This document shows, piece after piece, positions 42,004-50,538 of a stretch of DNA of 64,000 nucleotides (its first letter is position 1; every line of letters begins with the position of its first letter). The position numbers and the translations under genes were made by a program. Location: NCBI GenBank assembly GCA_017404335.1, contig JAFRCN010000001.1, positions 1-64,000 on the forward strand, read 5' to 3'. Source of the stretch: Candidatus Saccharimonadota bacterium (GTDB taxonomy: Bacteria; Patescibacteriota; Saccharimonadia; Saccharimonadales; Saccharimonadaceae). Under the pieces are notes generated by a model, which saw only the letters and a program-made list of their open reading frames with translations, did not search any database and was not told the DNA's origin.

Positions 42004-43275
42004 TTATTTGCGTTTCGAAATAACGTAACCAAGAAGCGTCACTGCCGAGCCAGCGCCAACCGCGCTAATCGCTACCGTCTCACCCATACCAGTTTCGACA
42101 ATCTTTTCCGGAGTCGGAGTTGGAGTCGGGGTCGGAGTTGGAGTTGGGGTTGGGGTCGGTTTTTCTTCACAAACTTCCCCATCTTTCGAAACCATCACCG
42201 AAGCGTCGTCTTTATAAACTAAGTTTTTAGAAGACGAGCTAGAAACCGTCACATTCGCCCAGTTAACCAATTGGTTCGAACCACAAGCCAGCGACTTGTC
42301 CACTACTTTACCAGTGAAGCGAATATAAGCATTCCCATTCGTATTATAACTACCAATGTTGATACCAGTAGTCGTTAAAGTGTTCTCCTTAAGGAGCACA
42401 CCACTCTGGTAATTGGAGTTATAAAGGTAAGTCGAATCCTTAACGTATTCAACGTTGGTTGGGAGAATGTCGCGAATCATGACGTCATTAACTTTCTCAG
42501 AAAGCAAATTGACGTATTCAATCTGATATTCAACCTCGTCACCAACCTTAGCGTCTACCGACTCATTCCAACCCTTCGTACCTTTGATCCGAACAGTCTT
42601 CGAGAGCTTCGCCGCAACAGAAGTATGAACCTTAATCTTCATAGTTACGACCCCATCGTAAGCATAACAACCAGGAATCTTACCATCGAGCTTATCATAC
42701 CCAAGCGTTGCACCAGAAGTGATTAATTCGTTCGGAAGTTTAACCGTTCCCATCGCCGCGTTCGTATATTCAGCCGAACCGTCGACATACTCGAGATAAA
42801 TATTATCTTTCGAGCGGAACGTAATCTCGTCCCAATACCGATTCGGAGTCGCATTCGACGAATCGAGGTAACCCACAATCGTCAGTTCCTTCGAAACCGC
42901 CGTCGAAACTGAGAAAGTCGCCTTAACGCCTTCCGCAATTCTTTCCGTCCCCTTCGGGTTATTATTGTGGACGTAAAGTCGGACTAAATAAGTCTCACCG
43001 TCTTTTACGTCAATCGTATCTGCGCTCCAGGTCGCCCCAGTAGCAGAAGCCAACCTCGCGCCTACGAAGTTCTTCTCGTTTCCGATTTTCGAATCCGAAA
43101 TCGAGTTAAAGGTAATCGTGTCGCCAAGCTTACCATCGTCAATATCAGCGATTGTATAACTCGGTCGACCATTCGCTGAATCACCCCAGGCGAACACCGC
43201 CGTCGGCGCTAGCGACGCACTTAGGACGATCGAAGCCGCCCCGGCGCTTAAAATGGATTTATAAATCTTGTTCAT
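42004..43275 (-). CDS. DUF11 surface protein with Thr-Pro linker and C-terminal anchor
   Basis: 423 aa. Signal peptide cut near VFAWG. DUF11-type repeat at ~235-350 (VDAKVGDEVEYQIEYVNLL, VMIRDILPTNVEYV). Then a (Thr-Pro) linker PTPTPTPTPTPTPTPTP and a sortase-like tail: VETGMGETVAIS, hydrophobic stretch, SKRK. The LPxTG position reads KIVETG, so recognition by a sortase is uncertain. The linker is coded by 6-bp repeats. SD AAAGGAG. Confidence 0.82.
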   Translation of the reverse strand: MNKIYKSILSAGAASIVLSASLAPTAVFAWGDSANGRPSYTIADIDDGKLGDTITFNSISDSKIGNEKNFVGARLASATGATWSADTIDVKDGETYLVRLYVHNNNPKGTERIAEGVKATFSVSTAVSKELTIVGYLDSSNATPNRYWDEITFRSKDNIYLEYVDGSAEYTNAAMGTVKLPNELITSGATLGYDKLDGKIPGCYAYDGVVTMKIKVHTSVAAKLSKTVRIKGTKGWNESVDAKVGDEVEYQIEYVNLLSEKVNDVMIRDILPTNVEYVKDSTYLYNSNYQSGVLLKENTLTTTGINIGSYNTNGNAYIRFTGKVVDKSLACGSNQLVNWANVTVSSSSSKNLVYKDDASVMVSKDGEVCEEKPTPTPTPTPTPTPTPTPEKIVETGMGETVAISAVGAGSAVTLLGYVISKRK

Positions 43276-43380
43276 AAATCTCCTTTCTCTTAATAATTAT
43301 TACTGCCCAACAATCGAATTATTTCAAGTTCTAATTTGGAACGCCCAGCGACTCGAAAGCCGCTAGGCTAAAGTAAGGTA

Positions 43381-43812
43381 CTAATCGTGATACATGACCA
43401 CGTCGATAAGCATAATGACTAAGGCAATCACCGAAATGACCACCGGCATACTCATAACCCAATTTGCCTTAAAGGCATATCGAGTCACAGAAGCCGCCGA
43501 CTTTGCCGTCAGTGTCACTGGTATCAGGACCAGGAAAGTAATAAACAGTTGTTTGAACGAACCGTACAATCCCTGATCATGTAACCAGTAAAACATCATG
43601 GTAATTGCCGCCACCACGCCTATCATCACCAGGCTAAACACCGGCCCCAGCCACACAGTTGCCCATGTCAGCTTCGGCGATAGCCAGTTTACGAGACCCG
43701 TCACGACACCAATCAACAGTCCGACCCAGGCATATTTGTTCGACTGAAAAGTCAAAAACAAAATACTCGCGACTCCGACCGCTTCAATGATTGACAGAAT
43801 GAAAATCAACAT
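43381..43812 (-). CDS. Orphan membrane protein (143 aa)
   Basis: About four transmembrane helices (ILSIIEAVGVASILFLTF; VGLLIGVVTGLVNWL; VFSLVMIGVVAAITMMFYWL; VVISVIALVIMLIDVV). Unknown family. Own TTGACA-17-TACAAT promoter and a GAGGGGGGAG SD. A GC-rich hairpin at 43342-43374 may terminate it. Confidence 0.65.
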   Translation of the reverse strand: MLIFILSIIEAVGVASILFLTFQSNKYAWVGLLIGVVTGLVNWLSPKLTWATVWLGPVFSLVMIGVVAAITMMFYWLHDQGLYGSFKQLFITFLVLIPVTLTAKSAASVTRYAFKANWVMSMPVVISVIALVIMLIDVVMYHD

Positions 43813-43910
43813 CCGTCTCCCCCCTCTCTTTTTTCGAGTTATCTTAAAACCCGAAATAATTCGATTGTTAATGACTCGTCGCAGAATCTCCCAATTCTCC
43901 GATTACCACC

Positions 43911-43939
43911 ATTGTATCACACTTTAGCTTTTTTGTCAA
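43911..43939 (-). promoter_or_regulatory. Promoter of the 143-aa membrane orphan
   Basis: TTGACA (43934-43939), 17 bp, TACAAT (43911-43916) within AAAGTGTGATACAAT; leader of about 98 nt. Confidence 0.85.
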
Positions 43940-43996
43940 TACTTTTAACACATTTTATGCTTATGCTCAAAAAATCAAAAATACCACAGCAGAAAA

Positions 43997-44017
43997 GAGC
44001 CGACTCAAAGTCGACTC
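43997..44017 (-). terminator. Terminator of the 200-aa orphan
   Basis: GAGCCGACT-CAA-AGTCGACTC stem; T-run on the minus strand. Confidence 0.75.
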
Positions 44018-44035
44018 TAATCAAAGTTCGTGTAG

Positions 44036-44638
44036 CTATTGGTTAATTCTGGCCGCCTTCGTCATCCTGTTGCGCGGTACATACTTGCGCACCTGTGCAG
44101 GAGTCAGCAAATCGAGTGGGTTCCCGTTCCTGTCATACCAGCAGAAAACGAGGCCCAGCACGATTCCCTTCGCCTTAGCAACGAGAATGCTCGGATCGGA
44201 ATCCGGATAGGATTCCTCCGTGTCGGTCGTGATATAGAGCCACTCCTTGCCCCATCTCACTGCGCCCTTCGGCGCATCAGGGAACACGACCTTCGAGGGT
44301 TCGGTATTGGCCTTTTCGGCCTGCGGCTTCGGAGCCTCAGCCTTTTTGGCCTGCGGCTTCTGAGCCCCAGCCTTTTCGGCCTCCGCCGCAGCTTCCTCCT
44401 CGGCTTCCTTCTCGGCCTCGCTGGAATCCTTCGGCACCTTACCCTCAAGCGCGGCAATTCGCCGCTCGTGGTCATCGAGCTCCTTGCAGTGCCTAAGCGC
44501 CTCCAACAGACGCTCGAAATCCGACAAAGAAAACTCAGGAGCTTTTCGCTCCGGCTTGGCATCCTTCGTATTCACGGTCGTATTTGCCTTCGTGATCTTC
44601 CCGGGCATCGTGCCCTTCCTTTCAGCTCTACTCGCCAT
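44036..44638 (-). CDS. Orphan protein with Ala/Glu/Lys low-complexity region (200 aa)
   Basis: Basic start (MASRAERKGTMPGKITKANT), a helix FSLSDFERLLEALRHCKELD, then a disordered segment with repeated AEKAGAQKPQAKKAEAPKPQ, and a globular C-terminal part (VRWGKEWLYITTDTEESYPD). Unknown. GC-rich codons unlike its neighbours. Own promoter, AAGGAGG SD and terminator. Confidence 0.6.
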   Translation of the reverse strand: MASRAERKGTMPGKITKANTTVNTKDAKPERKAPEFSLSDFERLLEALRHCKELDDHERRIAALEGKVPKDSSEAEKEAEEEAAAEAEKAGAQKPQAKKAEAPKPQAEKANTEPSKVVFPDAPKGAVRWGKEWLYITTDTEESYPDSDPSILVAKAKGIVLGLVFCWYDRNGNPLDLLTPAQVRKYVPRNRMTKAARINQ

Positions 44639-44703
44639 AATTTTCCCCTCCTTACTATCGTTATAGTTTTATGGCGATGCAACCTGTTAAGCTACATGAT
44701 TAC

Positions 44704-44732
44704 ATTATAGCACACATCACCAAAAATGTCAA
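44704..44732 (-). promoter_or_regulatory. Promoter of the 200-aa orphan
   Basis: TTGACA (44727-44732), 17 bp, TATAAT (44704-44709) within GATGTGTGCTATAAT. Confidence 0.87.
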
Positions 44733-44763
44733 TATCTAAAACATAAAAACTTTATAAATCAAA

Positions 44764-44782
44764 AATAACCCCTCGGGTTATT
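44764..44782 (-). terminator. Terminator of the tRNA-His/tRNA-Gly transcript
   Basis: AATAACCC-CTC-GGGTTATT stem then T-run on minus, right after tRNA-Gly. Confidence 0.85.
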
Positions 44783-44784
44783 GG

Positions 44785-44856
44785 TGCGGGTAGAGAGAAT
44801 CGAACTCTCATCTCAAGTTTGGAAAACTTGCATACTAACCACTGTACTATACCCGC
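44785..44856 (-). tRNA. tRNA-Gly (TCC)
   Basis: Acceptor GCGGGTA, anticodon stem/loop CAAGT-TTTCCAA-ACTTG with TCC, T-loop GTTCGATTC, discriminator A, and CCA encoded (44782-44784). Confidence 0.95.
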
Positions 44857-44869
44857 AAGTTGTTAATGG

Positions 44870-44944
44870 GGTGGGATATCGGGATCGAACCGACGACCTT
44901 CTGGACCACAATCAGACGCTCTAACCATCTGAGCTAATCCCACC
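44870..44944 (-). tRNA. tRNA-His (GTG)
   Basis: Anticodon stem/loop TCTGA-TTGTGGT-CCAGA with GTG. The extra G at -1 (44944) pairs with discriminator C73 (44870), the tRNA-His hallmark. CCA encoded at 44867-44869. TATAAT (44953-44958 on minus) starts the two-tRNA transcript 8 nt upstream. Confidence 0.95.
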
Positions 44945-44965
44945 ATATGTATATTATAACATATC

Positions 44966-45343
44966 CTATCTAAAAATCCCAGGATTTTTTCTCGGCATCG
45001 CCGCTCTTTTTGTTGCCGAGCTAGACTTATCATTGGAGGTCTTAAAAACCATTTCCGACCTACTATCATCCCTCTTTCCGAATCGCTCCTCTCTCTTCGC
45101 TAAGTCTTTCTTCATCTCCGCCCGAATCTGTGCCGTATGTCTCCCCATATCATTTATCATTTTTGAGTCATTGTACCCCTTAACCAACTTCCGATTCAAA
45201 TCAATTCTTCGACGCTCTTCGAAGCTTTCCGTCGAGCTCGCCCCCATCCCAACTCTATTTTGCGTCTTCGCATACCCCGTAGAGTGCAAAATATCCTCTT
45301 TTTTATCCTTAAACACAAACCTCTTCAAAATTTCACTTCGCAT
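44966..45343 (-). CDS. Hypothetical basic protein (125 aa)
   Basis: Highly charged, mostly helical (MKKDLAKREERFGKRDDSRS), no membrane segment, disordered C-terminus. Unknown. Third gene of the tpiA operon, 3 bp after the previous stop. Confidence 0.5.
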   Translation of the reverse strand: MRSEILKRFVFKDKKEDILHSTGYAKTQNRVGMGASSTESFEERRRIDLNRKLVKGYNDSKMINDMGRHTAQIRAEMKKDLAKREERFGKRDDSRSEMVFKTSNDKSSSATKRAAMPRKNPGIFR

Positions 45344-45346
45344 ACA

Positions 45347-45859
45347 TTACTTCGGGAGCAGAAGAAACGCCACCGTTCCTGCCGCCGCTCCTAAAACTAT
45401 CGTTAAAATTATCGTTACGATTAAGCTTACGCGCGCACCCTTATCCGGTTTCGAGATAATCGTCACCGGCCCTTTCGGCTTCTCGTCCGGAGTCTTAACT
45501 TCCTTTTTGTAGACATTCTTCGAGAGAGGTCTCTTCACCACCTTCGCTGTATTAATAAATGGATTCTTCGGAATTGCCATTTTCGAGCTCGAAACCGCAG
45601 GGTTTTTTGCAGACTTTTCCACAGGTTTTTCCACAGTCACAACCGCCGGCTTCTTCGCAACTGGCTTCGCTAATATATCTTTCCCTGTCGCCTTTATTTT
45701 TTTCTCCTTAAACTCACTCGAACTCGTCGCCCTAGATCTAGCAATGCTCACTGCTTTAACTCTCGCGACATTTTTCACTTCTTTTTCCGAAAAAGGCGAC
45801 CCCTTTAAATCTACCTCCCCCTTCTTAACTGGTACAAAATCTATATACCTCTTATTCAT
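45347..45859 (-). CDS. Basic, disordered, tail-anchored membrane protein (170 aa)
   Basis: Lys/Ala/Pro/Val-rich cytoplasmic part (AKPVAKKPAVVTVEKPVEKS) and one C-terminal helix (VSLIVTIILTIVLGAAAGTV). Unknown. Overlaps the tpiA stop by 4 bp. Confidence 0.55.
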   Translation of the reverse strand: MNKRYIDFVPVKKGEVDLKGSPFSEKEVKNVARVKAVSIARSRATSSSEFKEKKIKATGKDILAKPVAKKPAVVTVEKPVEKSAKNPAVSSSKMAIPKNPFINTAKVVKRPLSKNVYKKEVKTPDEKPKGPVTIISKPDKGARVSLIVTIILTIVLGAAAGTVAFLLLPK

Positions 45860-46626
45860 GATTTCACTCTCTTTGCTACCTCAATTATATCAGCGAACTC
45901 GCTTAGAATCAAGCTCGAACCACCGATAAGGAGCCCGTTCACGCCCGGCACGGTCAAATACCCGCCCGCATTCGAAGGATTCACGCTTCCTCCGAAGAGT
46001 ATCGGCACTTTCTCAGCTATTTTCTCTCCATAAGTTTCCGCCAGAATCTTCCGGATTAAAGCCATCGCCTCGGCAATTTCATCTGGTGAAGCCAACTTTG
46101 CCGCTTTTGTTGACGAAATCGCCCAAACCGGCTCATAGGCAATAATCACCTTCTCCAACTCGTCATCTGCTACTTCCGACAATCCCCCAATTAGCTGGTC
46201 TCGAATCACGTCCGCCGTCTCTCCGAACGCCCGCTCACTCTCCGTCTCGCCGATGCAAAGAATCGGCGTAATCTTATTTCGCATCGCTGCCGCGACTTTT
46301 TTCTGGATCATCTTATCATCTTCGCCAAAAATATGTCTTCTCTCCGAATGCCCAATAATACAATAATCTACTATCCCTCTGAGTTGCGAAAAGGAAACTT
46401 CTCCCGTAAACGCTCCATAGTCTCGGTAAAACCCGTTTTGCGCCGCTAATTTCATCTTATGTCGGTCAATTTGTAAAGACAAAGATTGCAAAGCAATCAA
46501 AGACGGCGAAATCACCACCTCTAAATCTCGATAATTAGGTATTTTTTTAAGAAGTTTGTGAAGATAAATCGACGCCTCCCCCACCGTAAAATTTAACTTC
46601 CAGTTGCCCACGATATAAGTTTTCAT
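45856..46626 (-). CDS. tpiA: Triosephosphate isomerase
   Basis: 256 aa. IVGNWKLNF (Asn, Lys), CIIGHSERRHIFGEDD (His), VIIAYEPVWAISSTKAA (catalytic Glu), PILFGGSVNPSNAGGYL. TATAAT 6 nt before the ATG; divergent from the aldolase fusion, with 30 bp between starts. Confidence 0.97.
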   Translation of the reverse strand: MKTYIVGNWKLNFTVGEASIYLHKLLKKIPNYRDLEVVISPSLIALQSLSLQIDRHKMKLAAQNGFYRDYGAFTGEVSFSQLRGIVDYCIIGHSERRHIFGEDDKMIQKKVAAAMRNKITPILCIGETESERAFGETADVIRDQLIGGLSEVADDELEKVIIAYEPVWAISSTKAAKLASPDEIAEAMALIRKILAETYGEKIAEKVPILFGGSVNPSNAGGYLTVPGVNGLLIGGSSLILSEFADIIEVAKRVKS

Positions 46627-46656
46627 ATTCTCATTATAACATGCTATAATAAACTT

Positions 46657-48501
46657 ATGAATATTTTAATCGTGGGCAATATTCTTAAAGATATTTACCT
46701 AAACCTAGACAGTCGCTCCGAGCCCTTCGAGACCGACAAAAATTCCGTAAAATGGCTAAATTTAAGTTTCGATGCCTCGAGCCATCGTTTTTTTAGTCGC
46801 AGTAGTAGTTTCTCTGGCGCCGCCGTGACTCTAGAAGTCCTGAGAAACCTCGGGCTTAATGCCGAAGTCGTCGGCTCTTCCCTAGACTTCGAATCCGAAG
46901 CTTCCACCGAAGCTAAGGCGCATCGCTACATCCTCGTTTCCGATAACACCGTAAGTTATTTTACTCCCTCAACCCCATCACCGACCGATTTTGTCACTCC
47001 TGAAATCAGTGTCGACTATCTCTATATCGATCGCTCCGCCAATCTGACCCCCGAAGCCTCCTCTAAAATCTCTGCTTATCTCGATACAAACCCAAACGCT
47101 AAACTCGTCATCTATCTTAAAGATTTTACCCCCGAAACTTTAACTCCCTTAATCTCACGTGCCAATCTCGTCTTTCTCGAAGATAACCCCGAAAAACCGG
47201 CAATTTCCTACGCGCCTCTCTTAAAGGCTCTCGACCCGAAGAATATCATTCGCATCTCCGAAAAACGCCTCTCGACTTACAATATGTCCGAAAATCTCTC
47301 GATTAGTCGTGTCGACGTACAAACTCATCTCTCCGCCTTTTCAATCGCCTCGGCCACCATCCTTGGCTGTTTTATCCTCGGTAAATCCGTCGAAGAAAGT
47401 CTCGAGCTCGCCCGCATTAATACCGAAAACTCCAAGCTAAACGCCTCCCTCTCCCTCGAAAAACTCGAAGAGCTGATGGAAGAACCTAGCCCCGACGAAA
47501 ATCTCGAGCTCATCGCAAAATCCCTCGTCCTCCCCGGTAAAGGCATTCTCGCCGCCGACGAATCCGGCGGTTCAATCAAAAAGAAGTTCGAAAAACTTGG
47601 CATCGAAGACACCTACGATAATCGCCGCAGTTACCGCAACATCTTCTTTACCACCCCGAAACTCGAAGAGTTCGCCTCCGGCGTTATCCTTTTCGACGAA
47701 ACCGCCCGCCAGCTCTCCGACGATGGCCGTAATTTCGTCGATTTTCTCATTTCCCGCCGTATTATCCCCGGTATTAAAGTCGATCAAGGTCTCGAACCCT
47801 TCGAAAAATCCGAAGAAACCTATACCAAAGGTCTCGATGGTCTCGAATATCGTCTCGCCGACTACTACGATATGGGTCTTCGCTTCGCCAAATGGCGCTC
47901 CGCCTTCGAAATCCGTCTTGACGATAACGGTAATTTAAAAACTCCGACCAATCGCGCCATCGAGAAAAACTGCACTGACCTCGCGACATATGCTCGCGCT
48001 TGTCAATCCGCCGGTCTCGTACCTATCGTCGAACCCGAAGTCGTCTACGACGGCCTCTATGACATCAATAAATCCGCCGCCGTAACCAGTAAAATTCTCG
48101 ACTGCCTCTTCGAATCACTCAGCGAAGCCGGAGTCAATCTCCGCGCCTGCCTCCTCAAAGTCAACATGATTCTTGCCGGCAAACAATCCGAAGCCCAATC
48201 TACCCCCGAAGAAGTCGGCCTAAAAACCGCCGAAATCTTAAAGACCCACGTTCCTAAAAACCTCGCCGGCGTCGTTTTCCTATCTGGTGGCCAATCCGCC
48301 GAACAAGCCACCGACAATCTCGCCGCCGTCGAAAAAAACGGTCCTTTCCCTTGGCCCGTAACTTTCTCTTTCGCTCGTGCCCTCCAAGACCCCGCCCTCT
48401 ATACTTGGCGTGGTCGCCCCGAATACGAAAACGCCGCTCGCGCTGCTTTCCTTGCTCGCCTGATGGCAAACGCCCGTGCCCTAAACCCCAACAATAATTA
48501 A
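46657..48501 (+). CDS. Degenerate PfkB-like domain fused to class I fructose-bisphosphate aldolase
   Basis: 614 aa. Residues 1-~265 resemble the PfkB sugar-kinase fold: ILIVGNILKDIYLNL, FSGAAVTLEVLRNLGLNAEV (signature 1), and DVQTHLSAFSIASATIL where active kinases have DTTGAGDAF; the GAGD anion hole and catalytic Asp are replaced. Residues ~275-610 are class I aldolase: PGKGILAADESGGSIKKKFE, FFTTPKL, GVILFDETARQ, RLADYYDMGLRFAKWRSAF, CLLKVNMILAGK (Schiff-base Lys), GVVFLSGGQSAEQATDNLAA, and FSFARALQDPALYTWRG. Cleaves fructose-1,6-bisphosphate next to tpiA, the following glycolytic enzyme. TATAAT 6 nt before the ATG. Confidence 0.88.
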   Translation: MNILIVGNILKDIYLNLDSRSEPFETDKNSVKWLNLSFDASSHRFFSRSSSFSGAAVTLEVLRNLGLNAEVVGSSLDFESEASTEAKAHRYILVSDNTVSYFTPSTPSPTDFVTPEISVDYLYIDRSANLTPEASSKISAYLDTNPNAKLVIYLKDFTPETLTPLISRANLVFLEDNPEKPAISYAPLLKALDPKNIIRISEKRLSTYNMSENLSISRVDVQTHLSAFSIASATILGCFILGKSVEESLELARINTENSKLNASLSLEKLEELMEEPSPDENLELIAKSLVLPGKGILAADESGGSIKKKFEKLGIEDTYDNRRSYRNIFFTTPKLEEFASGVILFDETARQLSDDGRNFVDFLISRRIIPGIKVDQGLEPFEKSEETYTKGLDGLEYRLADYYDMGLRFAKWRSAFEIRLDDNGNLKTPTNRAIEKNCTDLATYARACQSAGLVPIVEPEVVYDGLYDINKSAAVTSKILDCLFESLSEAGVNLRACLLKVNMILAGKQSEAQSTPEEVGLKTAEILKTHVPKNLAGVVFLSGGQSAEQATDNLAAVEKNGPFPWPVTFSFARALQDPALYTWRGRPEYENAARAAFLARLMANARALNPNNN

Positions 48502-48510
48502 ACATGAAAA

Positions 48511-48555
48511 AGGGAGACTAGACCAGTCTCCCTATACCCGTACGGGTATTTTTGC
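48511..48555. terminator. Two hairpins between convergent genes
   Basis: AGGGAGACT / AGTCTCCCT (48511-48533), then the 16-bp palindrome ATACCCGTACGGGTAT (48534-48549) followed by TTTTT on plus. They end the aldolase gene and the orphan at 48559. Confidence 0.8.
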
Positions 48556-48558
48556 GGC

Positions 48559-48906
48559 TTATTCAGCCTCGATGTCAAACAGGCGCCCAATGACAACCCC
48601 AGACTCGGAGCAGACGTTGTAGTCATAATACTCCAAACTGCCCTTCTCAAGCACGTCGATTTTGGGATCTTCACCCGGAACCCGATAAGTCAGCCAGTAA
48701 GACTGACCCGGAATCGCGACTTTGCAACCTTCGTCCGTCAACACGTTCCAGCTCCCGTCCTCGTTCTTGGCGATCATCTCCGGGTTAATCCCAAGCCTCA
48801 CGGGGAAATCCCCGGTCACCACCATGGACCGACTCATCCGCCGGTCAGCGCACCCGTTTCTCTTTTGAAGATAGAATACGCCATCGAGTATCTTGCACTT
48901 CGTCAT
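48559..48906 (-). CDS. Orphan beta-rich small protein (115 aa)
   Basis: Starts MTKCKILDGVFYLQKRNGC; beta-rich (KVAIPGQSYWLTYRVPGEDP), two or three cysteines, acidic end. Unknown. Own TTGACT-17-TATAAT promoter, AGGAGG SD and terminator. Confidence 0.63.
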   Translation of the reverse strand: MTKCKILDGVFYLQKRNGCADRRMSRSMVVTGDFPVRLGINPEMIAKNEDGSWNVLTDEGCKVAIPGQSYWLTYRVPGEDPKIDVLEKGSLEYYDYNVCSESGVVIGRLFDIEAE

Positions 48907-48982
48907 ATTTATCCCTCCTAAGACTAGTGTCGATTCAATGTACCAAAAGCCACCAGCTAAAGCCTCTGTGCTTTATATCATC

Positions 48983-49011
48983 ATTATAGCACACTTTACG
49001 AAAAAAGTCAA
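48983..49011 (-). promoter_or_regulatory. Promoter of the 115-aa orphan
   Basis: TTGACT (49006-49011), 17 bp, TATAAT (48983-48988) within AAAGTGTGCTATAAT, nearly the same as the promoter at 14157. Confidence 0.87.
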
Positions 49012-49019
49012 GTATCAAG

Positions 49020-49781
49020 CTATAGAACTCCCAGGATTCCCCTCAGCGCATACGCCGTATCTTCGTGGCTTCTCACCGTAATCGTCTCAAATCCCATCTC
49101 GACTACCGGGTAGTCATTTCCTCCCGGTTTCGTCATATCGCCAAAATACAAGACATCTTCCTTTGAAACTCCAAGCTCCTCAAGTAGATGCTTCATCCCA
49201 AACGACTTATTCATTCCTGGCGTCACCGCGTTAATCGAAGTTGTCCCGCCAATTTCGTACATAAATTCAGGCGCGAGTTCCTTACATCTTGCAACGATTT
49301 TCTCCCGCTTTTTCATATCTGGGTCCCAAGCGTATTTTACGTCTGTCCCCGCCTTCTGTCCTAAAGCCGAAAAAGTCACCTGAGATAATCGATTCTCGAT
49401 AATTTCATCACCCGGTTGCAATTTATCCTCTTCCCAATACCCAAGCTCTTTCGCTGCCTGCTCAATCGTCGCGGTAATTTTTGCAACCTGCTCCTCGGTC
49501 AAAGGATAATTGTAAATCAATTTCCACTCCGAACCATCATACTTATAATATTGCGTCCCCTGGGCGACGAAAAGATGGAGATGTTTAAGGTCCTCCGGTG
49601 TCGCATCAGTTAGTCTATCAACAATCTGCACCAAAAACTGATCGAATTTCTGCCCCGAAATCGGACAAACCTCGAATTTCTTTAGACATTTCGTCAGAAG
49701 TTCCGCAATTTCCTCTGTAATCGGCGTCTTCGCGACGTTTAATGTCTGATCTATATCAAATGCTAAAACTTTTTTCATCAT
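49020..49781 (-). CDS. HAD-IIB phosphatase, phosphomannomutase-like
   Basis: 253 aa. AFDIDQTLNVAKTPI (DxDxT nucleophile), CPISGQKFDQF, NRLSQVTFSALGQKAG, WDPDMKKRE and VLYFGDMTKPGGNDYPV resemble eukaryotic-type phosphomannomutase / HAD-IIB sugar phosphatases. Probable hexose-phosphate mutase or phosphatase for envelope sugars. SD GGAGGT; the second ATG of the ATGATG pair may be used. Confidence 0.78.
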   Translation of the reverse strand: MMKKVLAFDIDQTLNVAKTPITEEIAELLTKCLKKFEVCPISGQKFDQFLVQIVDRLTDATPEDLKHLHLFVAQGTQYYKYDGSEWKLIYNYPLTEEQVAKITATIEQAAKELGYWEEDKLQPGDEIIENRLSQVTFSALGQKAGTDVKYAWDPDMKKREKIVARCKELAPEFMYEIGGTTSINAVTPGMNKSFGMKHLLEELGVSKEDVLYFGDMTKPGGNDYPVVEMGFETITVRSHEDTAYALRGILGVL

Positions 49782-49809
49782 ACCTCCAATTTATGTTTTT
49801 ATTATACCA

Positions 49810-49833
49810 AAAATAGCCCCGTAGGGCTATTTT
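49810..49833 (-). terminator. Terminator of rplY
   Basis: AAAATAGCCC / GGGCTATTTT stem. Confidence 0.85.
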
Positions 49834-49837
49834 AAGT

Positions 49838-50509
49838 CTAAGCTTCAGAAGCTGGCTCTTCCGGCTTTGCACCGTTATCCGCCGGGACATCCGCCGCTTC
49901 GACCGCCGGCTCTTCCGCCTCGGCTTCGCGCTTTTCCGCTTCCGCCGCCGGGTCATAGAGGGAAGCGACCACTTGCTCTGGATCAAGCTCCTTATCAGCC
50001 AACTCAACCCCCTTCGGCAACTTAATATCCGCAATCGTAATTTTGTCATCCACCGAAGCTAGACCAGTCGCGTCAATCGCGAGCTCCTTCGGAAGATCCG
50101 CCGGCTTTGCCTTTACCGCGATTTCCTCAATCGACTGCGTCATTGCGAAGTGGTAAGTCTTCGAAGCTTCGCTCGCCTCGAAATTAAGAATCACAATCGG
50201 AGTCGTCGCTTCGACCACTTCGTTCGCCGAAACCGCCTGGAACTCGATATTAATAATCTTTCGAGAAACCGGATCGATCTGGATATCCTTTACGATCGCA
50301 AGTTGCTTTTTACCAGCGATGTCAAGATCAATCGGGGAATGATAACCAGCAAGCCCCAAAACTTTCTCGGTCGCGACATAATCCGAAACGGTCATCACCG
50401 GCTCCTTCATGCCATAAACAATCGAAGGGATTTTCCCGTCCGCACGTAGAGCCTTCAGTTTTTTACCCGAGACCTCACGCTTTTCTAAACTTAATTTTTG
50501 TTCAGCCAT
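49838..50509 (-). CDS. rplY: 50S ribosomal protein L25/Ctc
   Basis: 223 aa, long (Ctc) form. MAEQKLSLEKREVSGKKLKA, LRADGKIPSIVYG, IDPVSRKIINIEFQAV; beta-barrel C-terminal domain (LPKGVELADKELDPEQVVAS) and an acidic Ala/Glu tail. Binds 5S rRNA. Confidence 0.95.
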   Translation of the reverse strand: MAEQKLSLEKREVSGKKLKALRADGKIPSIVYGMKEPVMTVSDYVATEKVLGLAGYHSPIDLDIAGKKQLAIVKDIQIDPVSRKIINIEFQAVSANEVVEATTPIVILNFEASEASKTYHFAMTQSIEEIAVKAKPADLPKELAIDATGLASVDDKITIADIKLPKGVELADKELDPEQVVASLYDPAAEAEKREAEAEEPAVEAADVPADNGAKPEEPASEA

Positions 50510-50538
50510 AAAATAATAAACTCCTTTACTTAATTATA

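Noticed and set aside
44039-44710. Plus-strand 223-aa ORF opposite the orphan at 44036
   Set aside because: Its opposite strand has promoter, SD and terminator; this frame is a GC-driven shadow.
46657-47450. PfkB domain as functional phosphofructokinase
   Set aside because: The GAGD anion hole and catalytic Asp are replaced.
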